A DNA stretch of 64,000 nt from VAXT01 sp963850415 (GTDB taxonomy: Bacteria; Actinomycetota; Thermoleophilia; Gaiellales; Gaiellaceae): NCBI GenBank assembly GCA_963850415.1, contig CAWKLE010000001.1, positions 62,001 to 126,000 of the forward strand. The letters are read 5' to 3'. The notes below the pieces were generated by a model that did not search any database, had not been told where the DNA came from, and worked only from the letters and a program-made list of their open reading frames with translations. Of the stretch, positions 8,188 to 17,570 are shown piece after piece. Each line of letters begins with the position of its first letter. The first letter of the stretch is position 1. The position numbers were made by a program, and so were the translations under genes.

Positions 8188-9878
8188 CAGTACTTCCTTT
8201 CCTGCGGCTGCCACTTGGTCATCGTCACCGGCTTCCAGTCGAGAACCGGATGGTCGCCGACCCAGCGGACGATCGTGTGCTTCATGTACTTCTCGTCGTC
8301 TCGGTCGGGATAGTCGTACGGCCGCGCGTGCGCGCCCCGGCTCTCCTTGCGCTCGAGGCCCGCGACGACCATGCAGGCCGCGAGCTCGAGCAGGTAGCCG
8401 AGCTCGAGGGCCTGGGTCAGGTCGTTGTTGAAGACCTCGCCCTTGTCGTCGACGATGACGTTCTCGTACCGCTCGCGCAGGTAGCCGACGATCCGCTCCT
8501 GCTCCTTCATCTGGTTCTCGCGGCGGAAGACGCCGAAGTTCTCGTGCATCGTCTTCGCGAGCTCGTCCCGGATCTGCCAGGGCCGCTCGCCCTTGTCGCG
8601 GTCGAGCAGCGTCTTCAGCTCGCGCTCCGCGTCTGCCTCGACGCCGGGCGGGACGGCCACGGTCGTGTGCGTCAGCGCCCAGTCGGCCGCGGCAGCCCCG
8701 GCGCGCCGGCCGTAGGTGATCGTCTCCATGAGCGCGTTCCCGCCCAGGCGGTTCGCGCCGTGCACGGAGACGCATGCGCACTCGCCCGCCGCGTACAGGC
8801 CCTCGAGCTCGGTGATGCCCAGCTCGTGGTCGGTGTCGACGCCGCCCATGTGGTAGTGAGCGCCGGGCCGGACGGGGATCGGCACGTAGATCGGGTCGAC
8901 GCCCGCGAAGGTCATCGACAGCTCGCGCGTCCCGTGTAACCGCTCGAGGATCTTCTCCGCGCCCAGGTGGCGCAGGTCGAGCAGCACGTTGCCGTCCACG
9001 CCGCGGCCTTCATCGATCTCGACCTGTTCCGCACGCGAGATCACGTCGCGGCTGGCGAGCTCCATCGCGTTCGGCGCGTAGTTCTTCAGGAAGCGGTCAC
9101 CGTCCGAGTTGAGGAGGTATGCGCCCTCGCCGCGGCAGCCCTCGGTGATCAGGACGCCGGTCGGGGCGAGCGTCGTCGGATGGAACTGCATCATCTCCAT
9201 GTCCTTGAGCGGCACCCCGGCCCGCAAGGCCATGGCCATTCCGTCCCCGGTGCAGGCATACGCGTTCGTCGTGCCCGTGTAGAGCCGCCCCGCGCCGCCC
9301 GTCGCGAGGACGACGGTCTTCGCGCCGATCGTCTTCAGGCCGCCGTTCAGGAGATCCCAGGCGATCACGCCCTGGCAGCGGTCGTCGTCGACCACGAGCT
9401 TCCAGGCGAAGAACTCCTCGTAGACCTGGAGCTCGCGCTTCATGACCTGCTCGTAGAGGACGTGGATCAGGACGTGGCCCGTGATGTCCGCCGCGAACGC
9501 GGTGCGCGGCTCGCCGGCCGCGCCGAAGGGCCGCTGGGCGATGCGCCCGTCCTCCGTGCGCGAGAAGACCGCGCCCCAGTGCTCGAGCTGGTACACGTCG
9601 CCGGGCGCCTCGTCGCAGAGGATCTGGATCGCGTCCTGGTCGCCGAGGTAGTCGGAGCCCTTGACCGTGTCGTACGCGTGCTCCTCGGGGCTGTCCTCGG
9701 AGGCGTTCCCGAGCGCCGCGTTGATCCCGCCCTCGGCCGCGCCGGAGTGGCTGCGGACCGGATGGATCTTCGAGAGAAGCGCGACGTCGGCGCCGAGATC
9801 GTGTGCCTCGATCGCGGCGCGCATCCCGGCGCACCCAGCGCCGACAACCAAGACGTCGTGTGTGGCTTCCACCAGCAA
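8187..9878 (-). CDS. sdhA: Succinate dehydrogenase/fumarate reductase flavoprotein subunit
   Basis: 563 residues. Oxidises succinate to fumarate in the TCA cycle. Visible features: the FAD-binding GAGCAGMRA loop (about residues 13-21), the covalent-FAD histidine in SHSGAAEGG (H44), the substrate region QFHPTTLAPTG, ASRDVISR, HYHMGGV and NRLGGNAL. The predicted TTG at 9878 or the GTG at 9872 could start translation; neither has a convincing ribosome-binding site. It leads the operon sdhA-lipoprotein-sdhB-sdhE and is separated from the upstream secreted-protein gene by a strong hairpin at 9947-9980, so transcription should begin between 9879 and 9946. Confidence 0.94.
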   Translation of the reverse strand: MLVEATHDVLVVGAGCAGMRAAIEAHDLGADVALLSKIHPVRSHSGAAEGGINAALGNASEDSPEEHAYDTVKGSDYLGDQDAIQILCDEAPGDVYQLEHWGAVFSRTEDGRIAQRPFGAAGEPRTAFAADITGHVLIHVLYEQVMKRELQVYEEFFAWKLVVDDDRCQGVIAWDLLNGGLKTIGAKTVVLATGGAGRLYTGTTNAYACTGDGMAMALRAGVPLKDMEMMQFHPTTLAPTGVLITEGCRGEGAYLLNSDGDRFLKNYAPNAMELASRDVISRAEQVEIDEGRGVDGNVLLDLRHLGAEKILERLHGTRELSMTFAGVDPIYVPIPVRPGAHYHMGGVDTDHELGITELEGLYAAGECACVSVHGANRLGGNALMETITYGRRAGAAAADWALTHTTVAVPPGVEADAERELKTLLDRDKGERPWQIRDELAKTMHENFGVFRRENQMKEQERIVGYLRERYENVIVDDKGEVFNNDLTQALELGYLLELAACMVVAGLERKESRGAHARPYDYPDRDDEKYMKHTIVRWVGDHPVLDWKPVTMTKWQPQERKY

Positions 9879-9946
9879 TGGAAGCTATCGAACGGACGAG
9901 GCTCCGTGCCTTGTGACAGCCGAGTCGAGCCTGCGAACACGACGAA

Positions 9947-9980
9947 CCGCGGCCCCGGCCTGATTGCGCCGGGGCCGCGG
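9947..9980 (-). terminator. Perfect 12-bp hairpin downstream of the PASTA protein gene
   Basis: CCGCGGCCCCGG (9947-9958) is the exact reverse complement of 9969-9980, with a 10-nt loop. It lies 45 bp after the stop of the secreted PASTA protein gene and before sdhA, both on the minus strand, and most likely separates the two transcripts. No strong T-tract is present. Confidence 0.6.
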
Positions 9981-10024
9981 ACACTCGTCGTCAGCGACTC
10001 TGTACCGCTAGCTGCGCAAGGCTG

Positions 10025-11641
10025 TCAGCGCTGCCCCTTGCTGACGACGAGATTCACCTTTGTGCCCTCTGGCCTGCGGAGGCCGGGCCGCGGGCTCTGC
10101 GCGATCACGCGACCGAGGGGCCGCGCCGAACGCGTGTGCCGCATTCGCCCGAGTGAGCAGTGCGCCGCGCGGATCGACCGCCGGGCCGCGGCGAGCCGCT
10201 GCCCGGTGACACGCGGAACCACGCAGAACACTCGCCGAGACGCCCGGCGGCTGGGCGACGACGCAGCCGTCGCCGAGCCGGCGCCGTTGGTGGCGGTGAC
10301 GACAACCATGAGGCTGCTGCCGAGGTCCTCGCGGGTCACCGTGTGGGTCGTTTCCCCGTCGACGTAGTCGCAGCTTCCCTGGCGGCAGCGCTGCCACTGG
10401 TACGCGTAGGTGAGGGGCTCCGTCCCGGTCCACTGCCCTTCGTCGACGCTGAGGTCGACTCCCAGATAGGGCTTGCCCATGATCTTCGGAGGCATGACGT
10501 TCGCAGGCGCGGCGGGTGAGACGATCCCGGTCGAGTCCGACTCCGCGGTCGCGGAGCCCGCGCTGTTGGTCGCGGTCACGAGCACGCCGAGCCGATACGG
10601 GACGTCGGAGCTCGAGACGAGATACGTCGCTCCGGTCGCGCCGTTGATCGGATCGCAGCTGTTGATCGTGCACCGCTCCCACTGATAGCCGAACGTGATG
10701 GGAGGCGTTCCGCCCCACACGCCTACGGCGGCCGTCAGCAGGGCCCCGTCGATGGGGCGTCCGAGAATGGACGGCGGTTCGTGGTTCACAGGAGCGAGGA
10801 TCGTGCGGCTCCAGCGAAGCGTGATGTCGCCATGCTCCCCGTAGGCGCCGTCCACGGCGATGCGGTACTCCTGTCCGCCCGAAGCCTGGAACGAGACACG
10901 CGAGGCGTAGCCGCCGGGGCAGTCGTTGACGTCCTGCGCAACACGCGTCAGACCGTCGACGGTCACGCCCGTGTAGACGGCGAGCAACGTGTCGAGGTCG
11001 CTGTCGCAAAGCTCGAACGTCGCCGGCCCGGTCGAAGGAGCGGTCCACCGGTACCAGATCGAGGCCGAACCGCCCGGGCCGTGCTCGGGCTCTCCGGGCT
11101 CCAACGTCGCCGAGTAGTTGTCTCCGCTCACGGTGCCCGTGTCGCCGCTGAGCACCGAGGCTGCGGCGAAATCGTCGTTCGTGGGCGCGAGGCCCCAGTC
11201 GAGCTCGAAGTAGCCCGCCTCACCGTTCGCGCCGTCGACGGCGATCCGGTACGTGGCGCCTGCGGTCGTCATGAAGCTGACACGACTCTGATTGCCGCAT
11301 CCGTTGTCGTCGGCGACGACCTGCTGCAGATTGTCGACCTGATCGCCCGTGTAGACCGCCAGCAGCGTGTCGAATTCGCTGTAGCACGTGCTGAAGCTCG
11401 CGCGGCCGGCGTACGGGGCCGTCCAGCTGTACCAGACGGAGTGACCGCCCGGGTTCCCGGCGTGATTCGGTTCGCCGGGCTCCTTCGTGGCCTCCGTGTT
11501 GTCGCCGTCGGTCCAGCCGAAGCGATCGGTGAGCGACTGGGAGCTGCCGAAGTTGTCGTTCGAGGGTGGCGACGCCGAAGCGGCCGCGGGTGCGACCAGG
11601 ACGAACAGCAGAGCCACCGCCAAAAGCAGTGCCTTATTCAT
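10025..11641 (-). CDS. Secreted protein with duplicated beta domains, Ig-like repeats and a PASTA domain
   Basis: 538 residues, extracellular. A Sec signal peptide (about 1-24, ending ASA) is followed by two similar domains of about 115-130 residues (each starting NDxF, containing SxWYxWTAP, DTLLAVYTG and YRIAVDG; about 28-155 and 156-285). Then come two Ig-like repeats (PPxIxGxP...YQWxRC, about 290-380 and 385-460) and a C-terminal PASTA domain (about 468-538, RVIAQSPRPG). PASTA domains usually bind muropeptides or beta-lactams in PknB-type kinases, so a cell-wall role is plausible; substrate unknown. The ribosome-binding site AAGGAGG seven bases before the ATG is unusually strong for this window. 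Confidence 0.8.
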   Translation of the reverse strand: MNKALLLAVALLFVLVAPAAASASPPSNDNFGSSQSLTDRFGWTDGDNTEATKEPGEPNHAGNPGGHSVWYSWTAPYAGRASFSTCYSEFDTLLAVYTGDQVDNLQQVVADDNGCGNQSRVSFMTTAGATYRIAVDGANGEAGYFELDWGLAPTNDDFAAASVLSGDTGTVSGDNYSATLEPGEPEHGPGGSASIWYRWTAPSTGPATFELCDSDLDTLLAVYTGVTVDGLTRVAQDVNDCPGGYASRVSFQASGGQEYRIAVDGAYGEHGDITLRWSRTILAPVNHEPPSILGRPIDGALLTAAVGVWGGTPPITFGYQWERCTINSCDPINGATGATYLVSSSDVPYRLGVLVTATNSAGSATAESDSTGIVSPAAPANVMPPKIMGKPYLGVDLSVDEGQWTGTEPLTYAYQWQRCRQGSCDYVDGETTHTVTREDLGSSLMVVVTATNGAGSATAASSPSRRASRRVFCVVPRVTGQRLAAARRSIRAAHCSLGRMRHTRSARPLGRVIAQSPRPGLRRPEGTKVNLVVSKGQR

Positions 11642-11822
11642 GTTCCCCTCCTTGAGCCGGGACGGGATGGGCTCCGACGAGCGTCTGCTCGGTCCTGCGC
11701 CGCCGCAGACGCGCGGACTCGAGCTGCCACCGCGGCTCGCAGCCCTCCGCCCGGAAGACTGCGACGGCCGCGAGATACCGCTCCACTTCGCCGATGAGGC
11801 CCGTTCCCTGTGATTCGTGCAT
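11634..11822 (-). CDS. Small hypothetical protein upstream of the PASTA protein
   Basis: About 62 residues from the ATG at 11822 (an upstream ATG at 11849 is possible). Its 3' end overlaps the start of the secreted protein gene by 8 bp, as for a coupled gene pair. The central part GEVERYLAAVAVFRAEGCEP is amphipathic-helical and looks like real protein; the basic tail RLRRRRTE is less convincing. No function recognised. It could be a chance frame in the leader of the secreted protein gene. Confidence 0.4.
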   Translation of the reverse strand: MHESQGTGLIGEVERYLAAVAVFRAEGCEPRWQLESARLRRRRTEQTLVGAHPVPAQGGEHE

Positions 11823-11915
11823 GCAGCGAGGGTGCGACGCGCCGCTCATACGCGGCTCACGGGCCGCTCACACCACGGGTAGAAGCCGCCGCCTGCCGGT
11901 GGTAAAACGGCACAA

Positions 11916-14900
11916 ATGCAACAAATCGAGTTCCGCGTCCTGGGCCCGCTCGAGGTCTGGGCGGAGGGACGAGCGCTCCAGCTGAGGAGGCCGAAGCAGC
12001 GCGCCCTCCTGGCCGTGCTCCTGCTCCGTGCAGGCGAGGTCGTCTCGACTGACCGCCTGATCGAGGAGCTGTGGGCGGGGAAGCCTCCCAGGGCGGCGGT
12101 CGGGTCGATTCAGAACCTGATCTCGGACCTGCGGAAGGCTCTCGGCCGCGATCTCGTGCGCACTCGGCAGCCGGGCTACGTCCTGGACATCGAGCCCGAG
12201 CAGGTCGATCTGCACCGCTTCGAGCGGCTCGTGGCGCAGGCGTCCGAGGGTGGAGACGCGGAGCGGCGCTCGGAGCTCCTGCGCGCGGCGCTCAGCCTCT
12301 GGCGCGGGCCGCCTCTCGCCGACCTCGAGCTCGAGGCTTTCGCGCGCGTCGAAGTGGCGCGAATCGAGGAACTGCACACAACGGCGCGCGAAGCGCTGAT
12401 CGACGCCGAGCTCGAGCTGGGCCGGCATGCCCAGCTGATCGGCGAGCTCGAGACCCTCGTCACCGAGAACCCGCTGCGCGAGCGGTTGCGCGGGCAGCTC
12501 ATGCTCGCCCTCTACCGTTCGGGGAGGCAGGCCGAGGCGCTCGAGGCGTACAGGCGGGCGCGGGAGACGCTCGTCGACGAGCTCGGCATCGACCCGTCGC
12601 CGGAGCTCCAGCAGCTCGAACAGTCAGTCCTGCGTCACGACGCCGAGCTCGACCTCCCGGTGGCTCCGATCTCCACCGAGGAGCCGACCGGCGAGCGACG
12701 CAAGACGGCCACCGTCCTGTTCGCCGACATCGTGGACTCGACGAGCCTGGCGGCGGCCCTCGATCCGGAGGTTCTGCGAGCGGTCCTACGACGGTACTTC
12801 GACACGGTCCGGACGATCGTCGAACGCCACGGCGGCACGATCGAGAGGTTCATGGGCGACTCCGCGATGGCCGTCTTCGGAGTGCCGCGGACGCACGAGG
12901 AGGACGCGCTTCGTGCGGTGCGCGCGGCGCACGACCTGCGCGAAGCGCTGATCGCGCTCAACTCGGAGCTCGGCCCGGAGCACGGGCTGGAGCTCCGGGT
13001 GAGGATCGGGATCAACACAGGCGAGGTCCTCACCGGCGACGCCGCAGCCGGCCAGCCGTTCGCCACCGGCGTTGCGGTCAACGTCGCGCTGCGCCTCGAG
13101 CAGGCGGCGCTTCCGGGCGAGACGCTGCTCGGCGCAACGACTCGGGCTCTCGTCGGAGAGGGAGCGGAGGTCGAGCCGATCGAGCCGATCGATGCCGGGG
13201 GCACGCACGACCCCATCCAGGCCTTCCGCCTGCTGGCGTTGGACGAAGGCACGTCACTCAGGAGGTTGAGCAGCGCGGCCTTCATCGGCAGACAGGGCGA
13301 GCTCGAAGCCCTCGAGACGGCATTCCGAGCCGCGCGCGACGAGCGGCGGAGCCGGATTCTGATCGTGCTCGGCGAAGCGGGCATCGGGAAGACGCGCCTC
13401 GCATCGGAGCTCGTCACCTCGCTCGGCGAACAGGCGTCCGCGCTCATCGGGCGCTGCGTCTCCTACGGCGAGGGAGCGACGTACCTCCCACTCGCCGAGA
13501 TCGTGCGGCAGATCGCGCCAGAGCGGCCGCAGGCGACGATCGAACGGTTGCTCGAAGGCGACGAGCAGGCAGCCGTCGTCGCGGAGCGAATCGCCGAGCT
13601 GACCGGCCAGACCGAGGGCACGGCCGCCACCGGAGAGCTCTTCTGGGCCCTGCGCCGGCTCTTCGAAGGGCTCGCTCGCCGCAGCCCGCTCGTCATCGTC
13701 CTGGAGGATCTGCACTGGGCCGAGCCGACGCTGCTCGACTTCGTGGACTACTTCGCCGCGTGGCCGGTCGAGTCGCCCCTCCTGCTCGTGTGCCTCGCGC
13801 GGCCCGGGCTGCGCGATGAACGGCCCGGCCTCGGTGCCGAGGCGGAGGTGCTGCGGCTCGAGCCGCTCGAGGACGCTGCGATCGACCTGCTCGTGGGCGA
13901 GCTCGGTGGCCCGGAGGTCGGCGCCGAGACACGAGGGCGGATCGCCTCCCTGGCCGAAGGAAACCCCCTCTTCGTCGAGCAGCTCCTCGCCTTTCTCGGG
14001 GAGGCTGGGCCGGAGGCGCTCGAGTCGGTCCCGCCCACGGTCGAGGCGCTGCTCGCGAGCCGGATCGACCGACTGGAGTCCGACGAGCGCGCCCTGCTCG
14101 AGCGCTGCGCCGTCGCCGGTCGGGAGTTTGCCCGAGGAGCCGCGGTGCACCTGACGCCGCCGGACGAGCTCACCGGCCTCGATCGCCGGCTGCGATCCCT
14201 GGCGAACCGGAGCCTGATTCGAGCCGTTCGCGCGGACCACGAGCACGACGATTCCTTCCGCTTCCATCACGTCCTCGTCCGGGACGTGGCCTATGCGGGG
14301 ATCACGAAGGAACGACGCGCCGACCTGCACGAGCGCCACGGAGCCTGGCTCGACACCAGGCACGAGCCCGACGAGCTCGTCGGCTACCACGCCGAGCAGG
14401 CGCACCGGTATCTCCGCGAGCTCCAGCCGAGCGACCCGGAGGTCAAACGGCTCGCGTCCTGGGCGGGAGAGCGGCTTGCGGCGGCCGGCATCCGCGCCTG
14501 GAAGCGGGCCGATCCGCCGGCAACTGTCAACCTCCTCGGCCGCGCAACCGCACTTCTCTCGCCCGCTGGCGCCAGGCGTGTCGAGCTGCTGTGCGAGCTC
14601 GGCGTCGCGCAGAGAGTGTCGGGCGATTTCGAGGGCGGCGAAGCGACACTTGTCGAGGCGAGCGAAGCTGCTTCGGCGGCCCGTGACCAGAGCATGTGGC
14701 TGCGAGCGCAGATCGAGCTCGCCCACTTTCGCCTCTTCAGTGATCCCGAGGGCGCGTCGGCCGAGCTGCTCGAGCTCGCGAGCAAGGCGGTCCCGATCTT
14801 CGAGGAGCTGAATGACGATCGGGCGCTCGGGCGCACATGGCGTCATGTCGGATCCGTGCGCGCGGTCGAGGGGAGGCTCGGCGAATGGGAGCGGGTCGTC

Positions 14901-15698
14901 GAACGGGCTCTCGTTCACTACCGTCGCTCGGGCTGGTCGGCATCGGGCTGTCTGGCCGAGATGGCTTCCGCCCTCCTCTACGGGCCGACTCCAGTCGCCG
15001 AGGCGCTCGTGCGCTGCGAAGAGCTGCTCGACGAGGCAACAGACCGGTCCGGACAGGCGAATGTGCTCGCGTTCATGGGCGGGCTCGAAGCGATCGACGG
15101 TCGGTTCGACGACGCCCGCCTCCACGTGGCCGAGGCCGCGACGACCTACGAGGAAATCGGCGAGATCCACGCTCGTGCCAACAACAGCGGCCGTGTCCTC
15201 GGCCGGATCGAGATGCTCGCTCGCGACCCAGTGGCCGCCGGGCATGTCTTGGAGGAATGCTGCGAAATGTTCGAACGGATGCACGACGCCGCAGGTCTGT
15301 CGACCGTCGCGGCGGAGCTTGCCGAAGCTCTGCTTGCGCAGGATCGAAACGACGAGGCGGAGAGCTGGCTCGAGCTCGCGCAGAATCGCGCCGCCTCGGA
15401 GGACGTCAGCGCTCAGTGGTCGTGGCGCCGCACGCGCGCCAAGCTGCTCGCCCGCACGGGTGCTCTCGCGGAGGCTGAGGCGATCGCGGGCGAGGCCGTC
15501 CGGATCGCGGAGCGAACGGACGCGCTCAGCGACCACGGCGTCGTCCTGCTCGACCTCGCAGAGGTCCTGCACCAGGCAGGTCGCCCTGCGGAGGCCGCCG
15601 AACGCATCGAGCTGGCCCTGAGCCTGTTCGAACGCAAAGGCAACCGGGTCTCCGCGGAGGCTGCCCGGCTGCTGCTGAGCGAGCTGACCATCGCCTAG
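11916..15698 (+). CDS. BTAD-type regulator fused to class III cyclase, AAA-type ATPase and TPR region
   Basis: 1260 residues, probably a cytoplasmic signalling regulator. Order: OmpR-like winged helix (about 1-95, FRVLGPLEVW), BTAD helical domain (about 100-245), class III nucleotidyl cyclase domain (about 260-430, FADIVDST near 270 and GDSAMAVFG near 313), P-loop ATPase (GEAGIGKT near 486-493, Walker B LEDLHWAE near 597) and helical TPR-like repeats from about 850. In the cyclase the usual purine-selecting lysine is arginine (IERFMGD) and the second specificity aspartate appears lost (GVAVNVALRL), while the asparagine and arginine remain; cyclase output is doubtful. Divergent from the PASTA protein gene. 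Confidence 0.88.
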   Translation: MQQIEFRVLGPLEVWAEGRALQLRRPKQRALLAVLLLRAGEVVSTDRLIEELWAGKPPRAAVGSIQNLISDLRKALGRDLVRTRQPGYVLDIEPEQVDLHRFERLVAQASEGGDAERRSELLRAALSLWRGPPLADLELEAFARVEVARIEELHTTAREALIDAELELGRHAQLIGELETLVTENPLRERLRGQLMLALYRSGRQAEALEAYRRARETLVDELGIDPSPELQQLEQSVLRHDAELDLPVAPISTEEPTGERRKTATVLFADIVDSTSLAAALDPEVLRAVLRRYFDTVRTIVERHGGTIERFMGDSAMAVFGVPRTHEEDALRAVRAAHDLREALIALNSELGPEHGLELRVRIGINTGEVLTGDAAAGQPFATGVAVNVALRLEQAALPGETLLGATTRALVGEGAEVEPIEPIDAGGTHDPIQAFRLLALDEGTSLRRLSSAAFIGRQGELEALETAFRAARDERRSRILIVLGEAGIGKTRLASELVTSLGEQASALIGRCVSYGEGATYLPLAEIVRQIAPERPQATIERLLEGDEQAAVVAERIAELTGQTEGTAATGELFWALRRLFEGLARRSPLVIVLEDLHWAEPTLLDFVDYFAAWPVESPLLLVCLARPGLRDERPGLGAEAEVLRLEPLEDAAIDLLVGELGGPEVGAETRGRIASLAEGNPLFVEQLLAFLGEAGPEALESVPPTVEALLASRIDRLESDERALLERCAVAGREFARGAAVHLTPPDELTGLDRRLRSLANRSLIRAVRADHEHDDSFRFHHVLVRDVAYAGITKERRADLHERHGAWLDTRHEPDELVGYHAEQAHRYLRELQPSDPEVKRLASWAGERLAAAGIRAWKRADPPATVNLLGRATALLSPAGARRVELLCELGVAQRVSGDFEGGEATLVEASEAASAARDQSMWLRAQIELAHFRLFSDPEGASAELLELASKAVPIFEELNDDRALGRTWRHVGSVRAVEGRLGEWERVVERALVHYRRSGWSASGCLAEMASALLYGPTPVAEALVRCEELLDEATDRSGQANVLAFMGGLEAIDGRFDDARLHVAEAATTYEEIGEIHARANNSGRVLGRIEMLARDPVAAGHVLEECCEMFERMHDAAGLSTVAAELAEALLAQDRNDEAESWLELAQNRAASEDVSAQWSWRRTRAKLLARTGALAEAEAIAGEAVRIAERTDALSDHGVVLLDLAEVLHQAGRPAEAAERIELALSLFERKGNRVSAEAARLLLSELTIA

Positions 15699-15706
15699 TC
15701 GCCACA

Positions 15707-15739
15707 GCACGAAGAGCCCCGCTTCGGAGCTCTTCGTGC
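15707..15739. terminator. Bidirectional hairpin terminator
   Basis: GCACGAAGAGC (15707-15717) pairs perfectly over 11 bp with GCTCTTCGTGC (15729-15739), loop 11 nt. It lies 9 bp after the BTAD-cyclase stop on the plus strand and 37 bp after the stop of the 28-residue gene on the minus strand, so it can serve both. Confidence 0.65.
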
Positions 15740-15775
15740 ATCGGCAGAGCCATTCGTTCCGGTCCGACCTTCCGA

Positions 15776-15862
15776 TCAGGGGCCGCCGCCGCTTCCCGGG
15801 AAGTTCGCCATGAGCGCTGCGGTGACGACGCTGGCGACGAGGATGAAGAGCCTGATGAGCAT
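15776..15862 (-). CDS. 28-residue single-span membrane peptide with near-perfect ribosome-binding site
   Basis: The start ATG at 15862 is preceded by AAAGGAGGTGA, close to a full anti-Shine-Dalgarno match, with about 8 nt between GGAGG and the ATG. The encoded peptide begins MLIRLFILVASVV, continues as one hydrophobic helix and ends in GSGGGP. The 11-bp hairpin at 15707-15739 follows the stop. An isolated gene with strong initiation and termination signals is good evidence for expression. Function unknown; single-span peptides of this size often modulate membrane complexes. It is divergent from pckA. Confidence 0.62.
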   Translation of the reverse strand: MLIRLFILVASVVTAALMANFPGSGGGP

Positions 15863-15997
15863 GGGGGTCACCTCCTTTCGCCCCCACGCTCGAAGGGCGC
15901 GCAAACGGCGACGTCACCGCCTGCTCACCGGCCGCTAACGAAGCAACTGCCGATCAACGAGGAGGGATTCCGCGGCGCCCGGGTAACATCCCGACTC

Positions 15998-17536
15998 GTG
16001 GCGAAGATGCTCTTCCGGCTGCCCGAGGCGGGCAACGTCATCGAGAATCCGAGCGCCGACGAGGTCAAGGCCCTCGCGGCCGAGATGCCCAACGCAACGC
16101 CGACCCGGCACGGGAACCTGAACGTCCAGACCGAGGTCGTCTCGCGCTCCAAGCGCTCGACCTTCATCGTCACCGACGAGCCCGACGGGCAGAACCAGGC
16201 GATCACGCGCGAGGAAGGCGCCAAGTGGGCCGAGGCGCAGGACGCCTACATCGCGGAGCAGGAGATGGTCGTGATCGACGGCTTCATCGGGAACGACCTG
16301 GACTTCCGCACGCCCGCGAGGCTCTACATCGAGGCGGCGAACGCGAACATCGCCGCCATGCAGCAGCAGCTCTACTTCACGCCCGCCGACGGAGAGCACG
16401 AGCCGGAGCTGACCGTCGTCTACACGCCGAACCTGAAGGCCGAGGGCTACCCGGACGACCGGCTGATCGCGGTCGACCTCGAGCAGGGCGTGACGCGGGT
16501 CTTCAACTCCGACTATTTCGGCGAGTCGAAGAAGGGCGGGCTGCGCATGTGGAACAAGCTCGTCTACGACCGCGGGGGTCTACCGCTGCACGCGGGCTGC
16601 AAGATCATCCCGACGCCCGCCGGCCGCAGGGTCGGGCTGATCGTCGGCCTGTCCGGCACGGGCAAGACGACGACCACCTTCACGCGCCAGAACGGCTCGC
16701 TGCCGGTCCAGGACGATTTCGTCGGCTGGATGCCCGACGGGCGGATCATGGCGACCGAGAACGGCTGCTTCGCGAAGACGTTCGGGCTCAACCCGGACGA
16801 CGAGCCGACCATCTACGGCGCGGTCACGCAGCCGGACTCGTACCTGGAAAACGTCTCGCAACACGCTGACGAGGTCGACTTCTACGACACGAGCTACACG
16901 CAGAACGGGCGCGCGACGTTCCCCTTCGGCGTCATCGAGTCGGGCGTCGACGAGGAGGTCGACGAGGCGCACTTCCTGCTGATCCTGAACCGGAACGAGA
17001 ACATCATCCCGGCGGTCGCGAAGCTCGAGGGGCCACAGGCGGCGGCGTTCTTCATGCTCGGCGAGACGCAGGGCACGAGCGCTGGTGGCGCCGACGAGGC
17101 GGGCGTGTTCCTGCGCGTGCCCGGGACAAATCCGTTCTTCCCGATGCCGCACGACCTCCAGGGCAACCGCTTCCTCGAGCTGCTCGAGGAGCACCCGCTC
17201 GAGGTCTACCTGATGAATACGGGACGGGTCGGCGGCCCGGAGGAGGACGAGCGCTCGAAGAAGGTCAAGATCAAGCACTCCTCCGCGATCGTGAAGGGCA
17301 TCGCCGAGGGCACGATCGAGTGGGTCGAGGATCCCGACTTCGGCTACCTGGTCGCCGCATCGGTGCCGGGCATCGACTCCGAGGACGTCGACATCCTCCA
17401 GCCGCAGCGGCTGTACGAGGCGACCGGCCGCAAGAACGAGTGCGACGAGGGCATCGCGCGCCTCAAGGACGCGCGCGCCGAGTTCCTCACGAAGTTCCCG
17501 AGCCTCTCGGCCGAGATCGTCGACTCGGTCCACTAG
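15998..17536 (+). CDS. pckA: Phosphoenolpyruvate carboxykinase (ATP)
   Basis: 512 residues. Decarboxylates and phosphorylates oxaloacetate to PEP, linking the TCA cycle to gluconeogenesis. The ATP-type signature is clear: P-loop GLSGTGKTTTT, the oxaloacetate-binding region FNSDYFGESKKGG, the kinase-2-like stretch QDDFVGWMPDGRI and MPHDLQGNRF. GTG at 15998 with a second possible start, ATG, at 16007. Actinobacteria often carry the GTP-type enzyme, so an ATP-type gene is worth noting. It stands at the edge of the TCA district and is followed 34 bp later by the Xer pair. Confidence 0.95.
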   Translation: MAKMLFRLPEAGNVIENPSADEVKALAAEMPNATPTRHGNLNVQTEVVSRSKRSTFIVTDEPDGQNQAITREEGAKWAEAQDAYIAEQEMVVIDGFIGNDLDFRTPARLYIEAANANIAAMQQQLYFTPADGEHEPELTVVYTPNLKAEGYPDDRLIAVDLEQGVTRVFNSDYFGESKKGGLRMWNKLVYDRGGLPLHAGCKIIPTPAGRRVGLIVGLSGTGKTTTTFTRQNGSLPVQDDFVGWMPDGRIMATENGCFAKTFGLNPDDEPTIYGAVTQPDSYLENVSQHADEVDFYDTSYTQNGRATFPFGVIESGVDEEVDEAHFLLILNRNENIIPAVAKLEGPQAAAFFMLGETQGTSAGGADEAGVFLRVPGTNPFFPMPHDLQGNRFLELLEEHPLEVYLMNTGRVGGPEEDERSKKVKIKHSSAIVKGIAEGTIEWVEDPDFGYLVAASVPGIDSEDVDILQPQRLYEATGRKNECDEGIARLKDARAEFLTKFPSLSAEIVDSVH

Positions 17537-17570
17537 CAGGCGTCAGGCCTCGAAGCGCGAATCCGTCCAG

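Noticed and set aside
8967..10367. 466-residue plus-strand frame across sdhA and the PASTA protein end
   Set aside because: It spans two real minus-strand genes and a strong hairpin; no family resemblance.
13254..15917. 887-residue antisense reading frame over the BTAD-cyclase gene
   Set aside because: It mirrors a well-supported gene; its composition is Arg/Leu/Glu-rich without domains. Such frames are expected in very high-G+C DNA.
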